From Bacteroidota bacterium (lineage in GTDB: Bacteria; Bacteroidota; Bacteroidia; Flavobacteriales_D; Crocinitomicaceae), in the NCBI GenBank assembly GCA_024280195.1, contig JAJRQP010000323.1, positions 1 through 10,724 on the forward strand: 10,724 bases of DNA, given 5' to 3'. The notes beneath the pieces are model-generated. The model saw nothing but the letters and a program-made list of their open reading frames with translations, had not been told where the DNA came from and searched no databases. Positions 1 to 7,203 of the stretch are shown here, one piece after another. A program made the position numbers and the translations under genes. The first letter of the stretch is position 1, and every line of letters starts with the position of its first letter.

Positions 1-591
1 ATAATTCATCGCAATCCACGCGGTGTCAAAACGAATGATTCTATTAATTAATCCTTTTCTTTTGAAATACGGACCATAACCCAAAACAATTTCATGCTTG
101 GGAGAGAAATGAGACTGCATACTTTTTAGCCATTGATTACTGGATGGCTTACAATCTGCATCTGTCAAAAGTAATTGATTGAATCTCGCCCCTTTTATCC
201 CCACTGTTAACGGTAGTTTTTTACCGTATTTTAAATGAGGGCTTTTCTCTATTTCTATGACTTTTAAATTAGGGTAATCTCTTTGATAAGCAGCTAGAAT
301 ATACTTAGAATCATCCGTTGATTGATGATTGATGATAATCACTTCAAATTCTGGGTAATCTTGCTCCAAAATAAAAGGTAAGAATTTAAAAATATTCTCC
401 GATTCATTTCTAGCAGCAATAATAATAGAAACGCCCTCTTTTTGACTCAGTTCAATCTTTCTTTTATGAAAAGCTAAACGGCCATAAATCAATACGACAA
501 AGAAGAACTGCACAGAAGCAACCAAACAAAACAAGAAGAAGACATAGGTCTCCATATTGTAATCTAATTCTGGTAAATAATTCAACATCAT
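1..591 (-). CDS. Family 2 glycosyltransferase, membrane-anchored (N-terminal part, cut by window edge)
   Basis: The reading frame starts at ATG 591 (a second ATG follows at 588) and stays open for 197 codons to position 1, so the C-terminal part is missing. Residues about 16-36 form a hydrophobic membrane anchor, followed by the basic stretch IYGRLAFHKRK. The GT-A domain then begins with VSIIIAARNESENI (54-67), typical of family 2 enzymes that move a sugar from a nucleotide-sugar donor to an acceptor. The second motif reads INHQSTDDS (87-95), where the family usually has an acidic residue at the position of His89. The metal-binding DxD motif is TDADC (143-147). The enzyme probably builds a cell-surface polysaccharide or glycolipid at the inner membrane, but acceptor and donor cannot be read from sequence. 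It diverges from tgt across a 72-bp spacer. The family assignment is secure; the substrate is unknown. Confidence 0.88.
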   Translation of the reverse strand, partial: MMLNYLPELDYNMETYVFFLFCLVASVQFFFVVLIYGRLAFHKRKIELSQKEGVSIIIAARNESENIFKFLPFILEQDYPEFEVIIINHQSTDDSKYILAAYQRDYPNLKVIEIEKSPHLKYGKKLPLTVGIKGARFNQLLLTDADCKPSSNQWLKSMQSHFSPKHEIVLGYGPYFKRKGLINRIIRFDTAWIAMNY

Positions 592-603
592 TATTGCTTT
601 CTA

Positions 604-611
604 CAAATATG
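604..611 (-). promoter_or_regulatory. Weak candidate -7 element for the glycosyltransferase gene
   Basis: On the minus strand this reads CATATTTG, one base off the Bacteroidetes TAnnTTTG element, and lies 12 bases before the ATG at 591. No good TTG element is visible upstream, so the call is tentative. Confidence 0.25.
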
Positions 612-631
612 GGGTGTTTCATAAATAGATT

Positions 632-639
632 TATCTTTG
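632..639 (+). promoter_or_regulatory. Candidate -7 promoter element for tgt
   Basis: TATCTTTG matches the Bacteroidetes vegetative element TAnnTTTG exactly. It ends 24 bases before the tgt ATG at 664, so a short leader of roughly 17-20 bases is expected. An in-frame TTG at 637 lies inside this element and could not be translated from a message starting downstream of it, which supports ATG 664 as the start. I found no convincing -33 TTG at the normal spacing. Confidence 0.55.
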
Positions 640-663
640 CGCTGTATATTTATCAACAATTTT

Positions 664-1794
664 ATGCACTTTGAACTAGAACTTACTGATTCTCAATCGA
701 AAGCGAGAGTCGGAAAATTACATACTGACCATGGAGTCATTGAAACACCTATCTTTATGCCTGTTGGAACAGCAGGAACTGTGAAAGGAGTTCACCAACA
801 CGAACTAAAAGAAGACATTGAAGCTCAAATCATCTTAGGGAATACCTACCACTTGTTTTTGCGACCAGGATTAGAGGTTATAGAACCAGCTGGGGGACTT
901 CATAAATTTATGAATTGGGGCGGCCCTATCTTAACTGACAGTGGAGGTTATCAAGTTTATTCCCTATCTGGCGTGAGAAAGATAAAAGAAGAAGGTGTGA
1001 CATTTCAATCTCACATTGACGGAAGTCGCCACATGTTTTCTCCAGAAAAAGCAATTGACATTCAACGCTCTATCGGTGCTGATATCATTATGGCATTTGA
1101 TGAATGCACTCCCTACCCTTGTGATTTTGATTATGCAAAACAATCTATGCATATGACACATAGATGGCTGAAGCGTTGTTTTACGCAAATGGACAAAACG
1201 GAACCTCTTTACGGACACGAACAAGCACTTTTCCCTATTGTTCAAGGATCAACTTATAAGGACTTACGAACAGAATCTGCTGAAACAATTGCTTCACATG
1301 ATGCAATTGGAAATGCAATTGGAGGACTTTCTGTTGGAGAACCTGCACCAGAACTGTATGAAATGACAGATTTAGTTTGCTCCATTCTCCCAACTGAAAA
1401 ACCTCGATACCTAATGGGAGTAGGCACTCCTGTCAATATTTTAGAATGTATTGCTTTGGGTGTTGATATGTTTGATTGCGTAATGCCATCGAGAAATGCT
1501 AGGCACGGAATGCTTTTCACCTCTGAAGGGATCATTAACATAAAAAATAAAAAATGGGAGAAAGATTTTTCCCCATTAGACCCAAACGGAAAGTCATTTG
1601 TTGACTCAACTTATACGAGAGCATACCTCAGACATTTAATGCGTTCAAAAGAACATCTTGCTATTCAAATTGCAACCATACACAATTTATCTTTCTATTT
1701 ATGGTTAGTAACAGAAGCCAGAAAACACATTAAAGCCGGAGATTTTGTTTCTTGGAAAAATCAAATGGTGCCAAAATTGGAGAATAGATTATAG
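664..1794 (+). CDS. tgt: Queuine tRNA-ribosyltransferase (tRNA-guanine transglycosylase)
   Basis: Tgt is a cytosolic enzyme that swaps the wobble guanine (G34) of tRNAs with GUN anticodons for a queuosine precursor base. The product is 376 residues, a normal bacterial length. Visible landmarks are HTDHGVIETPIFMPVGT near the N-terminus, the active-site Asp92 in ILTDSGGYQVYSL, GNAIGGLSVGE (216-226) in the base-recognition region, and the nucleophile Asp271 in MFDCVMPSRNARHG. The C-terminal zinc site is altered: residues aligning without gaps to the E. coli cysteines 302, 304 and 307 are Gly309, Ser311 and Asp314, while the histidine ligand is kept as His340. From memory, other Bacteroidetes Tgt proteins also lack these cysteines, so this is probably a lineage trait and not decay. 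ATG 664 is preferred over an in-frame TTG at 637, which falls inside the promoter element. The stop codon directly abuts the next ATG. Confidence 0.96.
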   Translation: MHFELELTDSQSKARVGKLHTDHGVIETPIFMPVGTAGTVKGVHQHELKEDIEAQIILGNTYHLFLRPGLEVIEPAGGLHKFMNWGGPILTDSGGYQVYSLSGVRKIKEEGVTFQSHIDGSRHMFSPEKAIDIQRSIGADIIMAFDECTPYPCDFDYAKQSMHMTHRWLKRCFTQMDKTEPLYGHEQALFPIVQGSTYKDLRTESAETIASHDAIGNAIGGLSVGEPAPELYEMTDLVCSILPTEKPRYLMGVGTPVNILECIALGVDMFDCVMPSRNARHGMLFTSEGIINIKNKKWEKDFSPLDPNGKSFVDSTYTRAYLRHLMRSKEHLAIQIATIHNLSFYLWLVTEARKHIKAGDFVSWKNQMVPKLENRL

Positions 1795-2871
1795 ATGCTA
1801 AAAATCATTGACAAATATATCATCAAGAAATTCTTGACCACTTTCTTCTTTATGATGGGAGTGATTATGATATTGGCAATGGTTTTTGATATTGCGGAAA
1901 AACTCGGTGATTTTATCGAAAACGATGCAACATTTTATGAGGTTGTGGTCGAATACTATATCAACTTCATTCTCTTTTACGGAAACATGTTCTCTTCGAT
2001 GATTATTTTCGTTTCTGTGATTTGGTTCACTGCAAAAATGGCGCAAGACACTGAGATTATCCCTATATGGAACAGCGGTAGAAAATTTGGAAGATTCGTT
2101 AGACCTTATATGATTGCTGCAACATTTTTAATGCTTATTTCTTTAGCGTTTAACCACTTTATCATTCCACACTCTAATAAGGTTCGACTTAACTTTGAGG
2201 ATAAATTCTACCGAAACACGATCAGTGTCCAGGATTATCACGCTGAGTTTCCTAACAATGAGATTGTTTATTTTAAAAGTTATAACGGAGAAAACAATAC
2301 TGTAACGAACTTTACCATTGAAAAATGGAACGATAAAGGAGAACTTGTTTCTTTCATTAAAGCAGGCAGTGCTGTTAATATTCCTGGCGAGAAAAAATGG
2401 GTATTAAACAACTATTACCAAAGAATTGTTGGCTATCCCAATGATAAAATCATTCAAGGACCAACAACCGATACCACCTTCCAGTTTAGTATTGATGAAA
2501 TGGCAACGAGAGAGAACATTGCAGAAGCAATGGATTATTTTGCGCTAAGAGAATTCATTCAGCGAGAGCGGGAAAAAGGGTCAACGATGGTTCCAACCTA
2601 TGAAATAGAATTGTATCAACGTTCTTCTTACCCTTTTGCAACTTACATTTTAACCATCATCGGTGTTGCCGTAGCAAGTCGAAAAAAACGAGGAGGAGTT
2701 GGAATAAACATCGCCATCGGTTTGCTGATTATTTTTATTTACATCTTCGCAATGAAAGTGACAACTGTTGCTGCCATTAATGTTGGCTTACCTGCATACA
2801 TTGCTGTTTGGGTTCCTAATATTTTGTTTGCAGGCGTTGCCTATTTACTTTATAGAAAAGCGAAAGCTTAG
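1795..2871 (+). CDS. LptF/LptG-family (YjgP/YjgQ) lipopolysaccharide export permease
   Basis: This 358-residue inner-membrane protein belongs to the LptF/LptG family, whose members pair with the LptB ATPase to extract lipopolysaccharide and pass it to the Lpt bridge. It has the family layout: three N-terminal membrane segments (about 12-31, 55-79, 102-124), a periplasmic domain of about 145 residues with beta-rich character (125-270), and three C-terminal segments (about 276-295, 304-322, 335-353). The stretch after the fourth segment, VASRKKRGG (293-301), is the usual basic cytoplasmic loop. The length fits the short paralogue; Bacteroidetes often also carry a longer one, so I do not choose between lptF and lptG. 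Its ATG follows the tgt stop with no spacer (TAGATG), so it is probably co-transcribed and translationally coupled. It ends 2 bp from the convergent phosphatase gene. Confidence 0.9.
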   Translation: MLKIIDKYIIKKFLTTFFFMMGVIMILAMVFDIAEKLGDFIENDATFYEVVVEYYINFILFYGNMFSSMIIFVSVIWFTAKMAQDTEIIPIWNSGRKFGRFVRPYMIAATFLMLISLAFNHFIIPHSNKVRLNFEDKFYRNTISVQDYHAEFPNNEIVYFKSYNGENNTVTNFTIEKWNDKGELVSFIKAGSAVNIPGEKKWVLNNYYQRIVGYPNDKIIQGPTTDTTFQFSIDEMATRENIAEAMDYFALREFIQREREKGSTMVPTYEIELYQRSSYPFATYILTIIGVAVASRKKRGGVGINIAIGLLIIFIYIFAMKVTTVAAINVGLPAYIAVWVPNILFAGVAYLLYRKAKA

Positions 2872-2873
2872 AC

Positions 2874-4508
2874 TTATTTCAACACCTCTAAAATTGGATT
2901 ACCTGTTGTTGAATTAGGCATTTGCAAGAACAGTATATGTGCCAAAGTTGCAGAAATTGCGGTAATCTCTATTTTTCGATAAACTTCTTGCACTTTTATC
3001 TTTTTACCATACCAAAGTAATGGTACGTGTGTATCATAATTAAAAGCTGACCCATGACTTGTACCTTTTCTTGATAATTCAGTATCTGATAACTTTGGTA
3101 AATACCCTGGCTCTAGCATATAGATTACATCACCACTTTCTGCATGGTGATATCCTTTCTTGACCATATCTAACCATTCGTCATCTACAGCAGAATTATA
3201 CAACTCTCTACCGGTAAACACTCTTTTCACATTCTGCCAACCTTCTATTTCTTGCTTGACAAATTGAGCAACATTCTCCAATTCTAACTTATCTATCTTT
3301 ATTGCTTTCTGATCTAAGTAGATGTTATTATTCTCTTCAGTTAAAATGTAATCCTTACCAAATTGCTGAATCAACTGATTTCTTAACTTCGATAAGTTCT
3401 CTTCTAAAAAAAAGTAACCTCCTGGTAAATTGTTGTCAATTAAGTATTGAGGCACGGGAACTACAGCATGATCTCCTGTTAAAAAAACGGTGTACTCTCC
3501 TTTGCCAACCTTCGCATCCAGTTGCTTCAACAGTTTCTGAATTTCCAAATCCAAACGAATGTAAATATCTTCTAACTCAACAGAATAAGGACCAAACGCA
3601 TGACCTGCTAAGTCAGGTGTAGAATAGCTAATGCACAACATATCCGTTTGCAAGTCTTGACCCAACTGCTCACTATCTATCGATTTCAAGGCGAAGTCCG
3701 TTAGAAAAGTATTGGCAAACGGCGTATATGCAAACAATTCATAGTTCGGTTGACCTCCAGTCATCTCTTTTAAATCATACGGAAACGTCGGAGTTGTTTT
3801 ACCCGGCAACAAATGTTCGTAAGGAGAATCATCAGGACCGCTTTCTTGATAAGAATCAATATCCAAAATGGTATTCCATACTTCTTTTAAATAATTATCT
3901 GCTTGTTTCTCCCCGTTAAATGATTCAACCCAAGAAGGTAACTTTTCTTTATAAAAAGAGCTCGTGATAAACTTTCCCGTTGCAAAATCGAACCAGTAAG
4001 AACCATCGCTTAAATGCCCCCCTGGAAGTATTGCCCCTCTATTCTTAATCGACATGGAAATAACTTTCGCAGATGGATAGGTCATCTTTAGTTGGTCGGT
4101 AATCGTATTTGCTTTCAAATTCATTGGAGAAAAAAGTCCATAAATAGAGTTCGTTCCAATAGAAGTCACCGTAGAATCTTCTACGCAATTAAACAGCTGA
4201 CCGGTTGACCTATCAAACCATTCGTTGGCTACGATTCCATGATTACTGGGTGTTGTGCCTGTGTAAATAGATGCGTGACCAGGCCCTGTATAGGTTGGGA
4301 TGTAGTTATATTGGGCATTTCTACAGTTCACTCCCTCGCTCATCAATTTCTTAAAGCCATTCTCACAAAACTTATCCGAATAACGATATAAGTAATCATA
4401 GCACATTTGATCGACAACGATGCCAACTACTAGTTTAGGGGAGTCATATTGTTGAGCAATGTTTGAGAAAGAGGATGCTAAAATAGCGGTGATAAAAAGA
4501 AGTTTCAT
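2874..4508 (-). CDS. PafA-like secreted alkaline phosphatase (threonine nucleophile)
   Basis: From ATG 4508 this encodes 544 residues of the alkaline phosphatase superfamily, hydrolysing phosphate monoesters in the periplasm or outside the cell. Residues 1-19 form a signal peptide (MKLLFITAILASSFSNIAQ). The full active site of Elizabethkingia PafA can be placed: metal ligands Asp33 (VVDQM), Asp299 and His303 (DLAGH), Asp346 and His347 (TGDHAV) and His485 (GTSHG); nucleophile Thr74 in PTYTGPGH; and phosphate contacts Asn95 (ANEWFDR), Lys155 and Arg157 (IKNRG). Spacings Asp33-Thr74 (41) and Thr74-Asn95 (21) equal those I recall for PafA (38-79-100). The Lys/Arg pair argues for a monoesterase over a diesterase of the NPP type. 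A longer frame from TTG 4550 would begin inside the upstream terminator and disrupt the signal peptide, so it is rejected. PafA itself is known as phosphate-insensitive; whether this one is expressed constitutively is inference. Confidence 0.9.
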   Translation of the reverse strand: MKLLFITAILASSFSNIAQQYDSPKLVVGIVVDQMCYDYLYRYSDKFCENGFKKLMSEGVNCRNAQYNYIPTYTGPGHASIYTGTTPSNHGIVANEWFDRSTGQLFNCVEDSTVTSIGTNSIYGLFSPMNLKANTITDQLKMTYPSAKVISMSIKNRGAILPGGHLSDGSYWFDFATGKFITSSFYKEKLPSWVESFNGEKQADNYLKEVWNTILDIDSYQESGPDDSPYEHLLPGKTTPTFPYDLKEMTGGQPNYELFAYTPFANTFLTDFALKSIDSEQLGQDLQTDMLCISYSTPDLAGHAFGPYSVELEDIYIRLDLEIQKLLKQLDAKVGKGEYTVFLTGDHAVVPVPQYLIDNNLPGGYFFLEENLSKLRNQLIQQFGKDYILTEENNNIYLDQKAIKIDKLELENVAQFVKQEIEGWQNVKRVFTGRELYNSAVDDEWLDMVKKGYHHAESGDVIYMLEPGYLPKLSDTELSRKGTSHGSAFNYDTHVPLLWYGKKIKVQEVYRKIEITAISATLAHILFLQMPNSTTGNPILEVLK

Positions 4509-4526
4509 TCTGAAAGTTTTAGAAGA

Positions 4527-4534
4527 TAAAGTTA
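4527..4534 (-). promoter_or_regulatory. Candidate -7 element for the alkaline phosphatase gene
   Basis: The minus strand reads TAACTTTA, one base from TAnnTTTG, and ends 18 bases before the ATG at 4508. TTG triplets lie upstream but are too close (about 10-13 bases), so only the -7 element is suggestive. It supports ATG 4508 over the upstream TTG. Confidence 0.35.
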
Positions 4535-4548
4535 CATTTTTTTCCAAC

Positions 4549-4580
4549 AAAAAAGACGACTCAAAAGAATCGTCTTTTTT
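4549..4580 (-). terminator. Intrinsic terminator after the M14 peptidase gene
   Basis: The arms at 4549-4559 (AAAAAAGACGA) and 4570-4580 (TCGTCTTTTTT) pair perfectly over 11 bp. Inside them a C-A mismatch is followed by two further pairs and an AAAA loop. On the minus strand the hairpin ends in a run of T and lies 18 bases after the peptidase stop codon. The arms are symmetric, but no plus-strand gene ends here. It separates the peptidase from the downstream phosphatase gene, which should therefore have its own promoter. Confidence 0.88.
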
Positions 4581-4598
4581 AATATTTTGAAAGCCTGA

Positions 4599-6959
4599 TT
4601 AATGAATCACTACTAATTTAATTGGTAAAGAAGAAACCCCTTCAGAATCTATCAAAATAAAGTAATACCCTTGAGGCAACTCTTGAGTTGAAAGACTCAT
4701 TGAATTTGTTTGTCCAACAACATCCTCATTCATCACAATTTGTCCCGCTTGATTTAGGACACTAATTTTTGCTCCATTCAATACTTTAGATGTACTCAAA
4801 ACAATTGTATTATTCGCAGGATTTGGAAATACTTTTACCTCCAACTGGCTTTCTGTTAATTCTGAAAGAGAAGCAGTATTCACATCATAAGAAACTTTAA
4901 AGTCATCGAAATAAAAACCATCTTTACGAACACCTCCGTCAGCTTCGATAATAAAACGAACATCAATTGTTTGCCCAATATAATCACTCAAATTAACAAC
5001 ATCATTCACCCAGCTATTTTGAGTTCCTTCATAAACAGGTTCTGCATCTGGCTGCACCGAACCACTTGCTGAAGTTCCGGGAACAGTATATTCTGTGCAC
5101 TGCCCCTGCCATGTTGTGCCACCATCAACCGAAACTTGAAATTGACAATAATCATAGTCCGCCTCTATTTCCCATCTTGCCCAGTAAGAAATTTGGGCAG
5201 ACAGTGCATTTGTCAAGTCTATCGATTGGTTAAACTCATAAATTGCAGTCGAGTTATTCGTGTAATTTACTCCTGGAGAATCTGTAAAACTATTTGATGC
5301 TGAATAAAATTGTGCATTTGTTAACGACCAATCACCTATCCAATTTGTTGCTGTTGCTGCATCATCAAACTCCTGTATTGGTAGAGTTCCATACGTTTTG
5401 ACAATTGTGTCTCTCATTGTCCAAGTTGGATACTCTGTTTTTAAAACGTATTTCACCTCATCACCAAACTGAATAGCAGGGTCAAGAGTATAAGAAATGG
5501 AACCTGAACTCGTTTGTTTTAAGTTCAAGTTATATACAACTGGAGCTCCAACTGTTTGAATATTTAGTATTGGATCAATTGAAACGGTTATTGCTCCATC
5601 CACCAAACCTAGACGTTGAGCGTCATGATTAAAGTTTCCAGTCATAGAAGACAAAGAAGATGGATCTGCATCTTTTACAACTAAAAATAAGTGTGATATA
5701 TGAGCCAACACCATATTAGGACCAACCATTCCTTCGCAAGTACCAATCACCTCTGAAGGAGCAGGCCAAAATGCTGTTCCAACCTCGGGTGTCATTGCGA
5801 AAACAGTATCTTTTTGCCCTACATTGATATCTACCTTATACATATAATCATCTGAATCTCCAGAAGCAGGATACAAGCCTGAACTTTTGAAATTAGAATA
5901 ACCATTAAAGGTTGTCATATGAGAAGAGTAAGCATCAAAATAATCGTGATGATCAGCAAACTCAGCATCTGTTGTTCCGATAGGAAATAATAAATCCTGT
6001 CCATAAGTATGTGCATTGAAGGCAGAAGTAAAACCAACATTCTCTACCAACCATTGAATTGCTTGTGTTTCAGGCTCAGAAAAAGCACTAGTCCCTGGGT
6101 AAACATCACTGTTCGGGTCAGTACTCACTCCAGTTGTATTCCATCCATAAGAATAATTTCTATTCAAATCAACTCCAACATTTGATGTACCCACATTTCT
6201 TTTATTCTTCCTATGCATTCCTCCCCCATTCGGATCTGTTGCTTCATTTTCTAGATACCCATCAGGATTAACACAAGGAACAAAATACATTTCTGTATTG
6301 TCAACCAAAAATTTAACTTCGTCATTGGTTGCATAATTCTCCAATAAATACCACATGTAGTATATTGTTTCTGACATACTCAATGGTTCACGTGCATGAT
6401 GGATAGATGTATATAAAACTTTTGTTTCAGAACTTTCAGCAGAATTTGGGTTGTCCGAAATTTTCACATGATAAATAGGTCTTCCTTCCCAAGTTTGAAA
6501 AGTAGAAATGGGTGATTTTGCAGAAATTAAGCTTGGATATTGTGCAACCATTGCATCCAACTCGTTCAGCATTTCTTGATACTTATACATTCCAGCATAG
6601 GAATTGGGGTTTGTATCGAAATTAACGGGAGGAACAATCTGCCCCTGTCCCCCTGTAGTTGCACAAGCAACATTTTTATTTACGACTTCATTGATTGCTC
6701 TTTCACGATAGAATTTTTTTACATCTTCAATCAGAACATCAAACTGAACGTTGTTGTCTTTAAGAACTTGAATTTGCTCTGTAGAAAAGTCGGTAATTAG
6801 AAAAGTATTCTTTTTTCGAGTTCCATGATCTACAGGAAGTCCAAGATTTGCGAGGTTGACAATTTCTAAATCAGTTGCATAAATCTTCACTTTAGAATAA
6901 TCTTGACTAAACGAAAATGAGCTAATTAATAAAAAGAGGAGAGTAATTTTGTTAATCAT
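4599..6959 (-). CDS. Secreted M14 zinc carboxypeptidase with jelly-roll domain and type IX sorting domain
   Basis: From ATG 6959 the product is 786 residues. Residues 1-18 are a signal peptide (ending FSFSQ) and about 19-110 resemble a propeptide. The M14 domain (about 120-430) carries the zinc ligands His188 and Glu191 (HHAREP) and His317 (NAHTYG), substrate-binding residues corresponding to Arg127 and Asn144-Arg145 of carboxypeptidase A (RKNKRN near 250; DLNRNY, Asn266-Arg267), and the catalytic Glu392 in TPEVGTAFWP. After a linker, about 523-693 looks like a MAM/immune-inhibitor-A-type beta jelly roll (ISYWARWE, DGFYFDDFKVSYD). The last 80 or so residues (VFPNPANN onward) are a type A C-terminal sorting domain for type IX secretion, so the protein is probably released or attached at the cell surface to trim peptides for nutrition. 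A GTG 21 bases upstream would place charged residues before the signal peptide and is less likely. No clear promoter was found. Confidence 0.92.
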   Translation of the reverse strand: MINKITLLFLLISSFSFSQDYSKVKIYATDLEIVNLANLGLPVDHGTRKKNTFLITDFSTEQIQVLKDNNVQFDVLIEDVKKFYRERAINEVVNKNVACATTGGQGQIVPPVNFDTNPNSYAGMYKYQEMLNELDAMVAQYPSLISAKSPISTFQTWEGRPIYHVKISDNPNSAESSETKVLYTSIHHAREPLSMSETIYYMWYLLENYATNDEVKFLVDNTEMYFVPCVNPDGYLENEATDPNGGGMHRKNKRNVGTSNVGVDLNRNYSYGWNTTGVSTDPNSDVYPGTSAFSEPETQAIQWLVENVGFTSAFNAHTYGQDLLFPIGTTDAEFADHHDYFDAYSSHMTTFNGYSNFKSSGLYPASGDSDDYMYKVDINVGQKDTVFAMTPEVGTAFWPAPSEVIGTCEGMVGPNMVLAHISHLFLVVKDADPSSLSSMTGNFNHDAQRLGLVDGAITVSIDPILNIQTVGAPVVYNLNLKQTSSGSISYTLDPAIQFGDEVKYVLKTEYPTWTMRDTIVKTYGTLPIQEFDDAATATNWIGDWSLTNAQFYSASNSFTDSPGVNYTNNSTAIYEFNQSIDLTNALSAQISYWARWEIEADYDYCQFQVSVDGGTTWQGQCTEYTVPGTSASGSVQPDAEPVYEGTQNSWVNDVVNLSDYIGQTIDVRFIIEADGGVRKDGFYFDDFKVSYDVNTASLSELTESQLEVKVFPNPANNTIVLSTSKVLNGAKISVLNQAGQIVMNEDVVGQTNSMSLSTQELPQGYYFILIDSEGVSSLPIKLVVIH

Positions 6960-6988
6960 TTTAATAGTTTTATAGTTCACTGCAAGGT

Positions 6989-7026
6989 ATTGATAAAAGC
7001 TGGGGAGTTAGCCCCGTTTAATCAAT
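6989..7026. repeat. Imperfect inverted repeat with GC core upstream of the peptidase gene
   Basis: The outer arms ATTGAT (6989-6994) and ATCAAT (7021-7026) pair, followed by AAA with TTT after a one-base bulge, a small internal loop (AGCT against G), and a GGGG/CCCC core (7002-7005, 7012-7015) around the six-base loop AGTTAG. There are about 13 pairs in all. It begins 30 bases upstream of the peptidase ATG and about 180 bases before sppA. It has no flanking T run in either direction that would make it a good terminator. It could be a 5' leader hairpin of the peptidase mRNA or an operator; which is not decidable from sequence. Confidence 0.5.
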
Positions 7027-7149
7027 AAAAAGGACTGATTATTACATTCCTAACGAACTATATGCTATAATTATCTTACAACTAAATTCATTTAACCGAT
7101 AAATAGATTCACTCATCAACTTAATTTAACCATCTGTAATTATTAACCA

Positions 7150-7178
7150 TTTGATTCAATTAAAACAAATTAATTTTG
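7150..7178 (+). promoter_or_regulatory. Promoter of sppA (Bacteroidetes vegetative type)
   Basis: TTTG at 7150-7153 and TAATTTTG at 7171-7178 match the Bacteroidetes -33 and -7 consensus (TTTG and TAnnTTTG) with a 17-base spacer. The -7 element ends 25 bases before the sppA ATG, giving a leader of about 20 bases that is A-rich (run of A directly before ATG) and lacks a Shine-Dalgarno site, as is normal in this phylum. This is the best promoter in the window. Confidence 0.75.
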
Positions 7179-7203
7179 AAAACAACTAATTAACTTAAAA
7201 AAA

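Noticed and set aside
637..663. TTG start for tgt, giving nine extra residues
   Set aside because: The TTG is the end of a perfect TAnnTTTG promoter element, so it would not be in the message. Tgt homologues start at the equivalent of ATG 664.
2858..2869. AAGC-GAAA-GCTT hairpin as a terminator for the permease gene
   Set aside because: The stem is only 4 bp, it overlaps the stop codon, and no T run follows on either strand.
3302..3919. Plus-strand reading frames opposite the phosphatase gene
   Set aside because: They lie fully inside a well-supported coding region on the other strand, resemble no protein family and lack start signals. Similar antisense frames inside tgt, sppA, the permease, the peptidase and the barrel gene were rejected for the same reason.
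4509..4550. TTG start for the alkaline phosphatase
   Set aside because: It lies within the upstream terminator, would put 14 polar residues before an ordinary signal peptide, and is upstream of a candidate -7 element.
6960..6980. GTG start for the M14 peptidase
   Set aside because: The ATG at 6959 gives a standard signal peptide. The GTG extension adds seven residues and has no supporting signal.
7072..7080. TATAAT-like word in the divergent spacer as a sigma-70 promoter
   Set aside because: The Bacteroidetes primary sigma factor uses TAnnTTTG. The word is expected by chance in such AT-rich sequence, and a better promoter lies nearer sppA.
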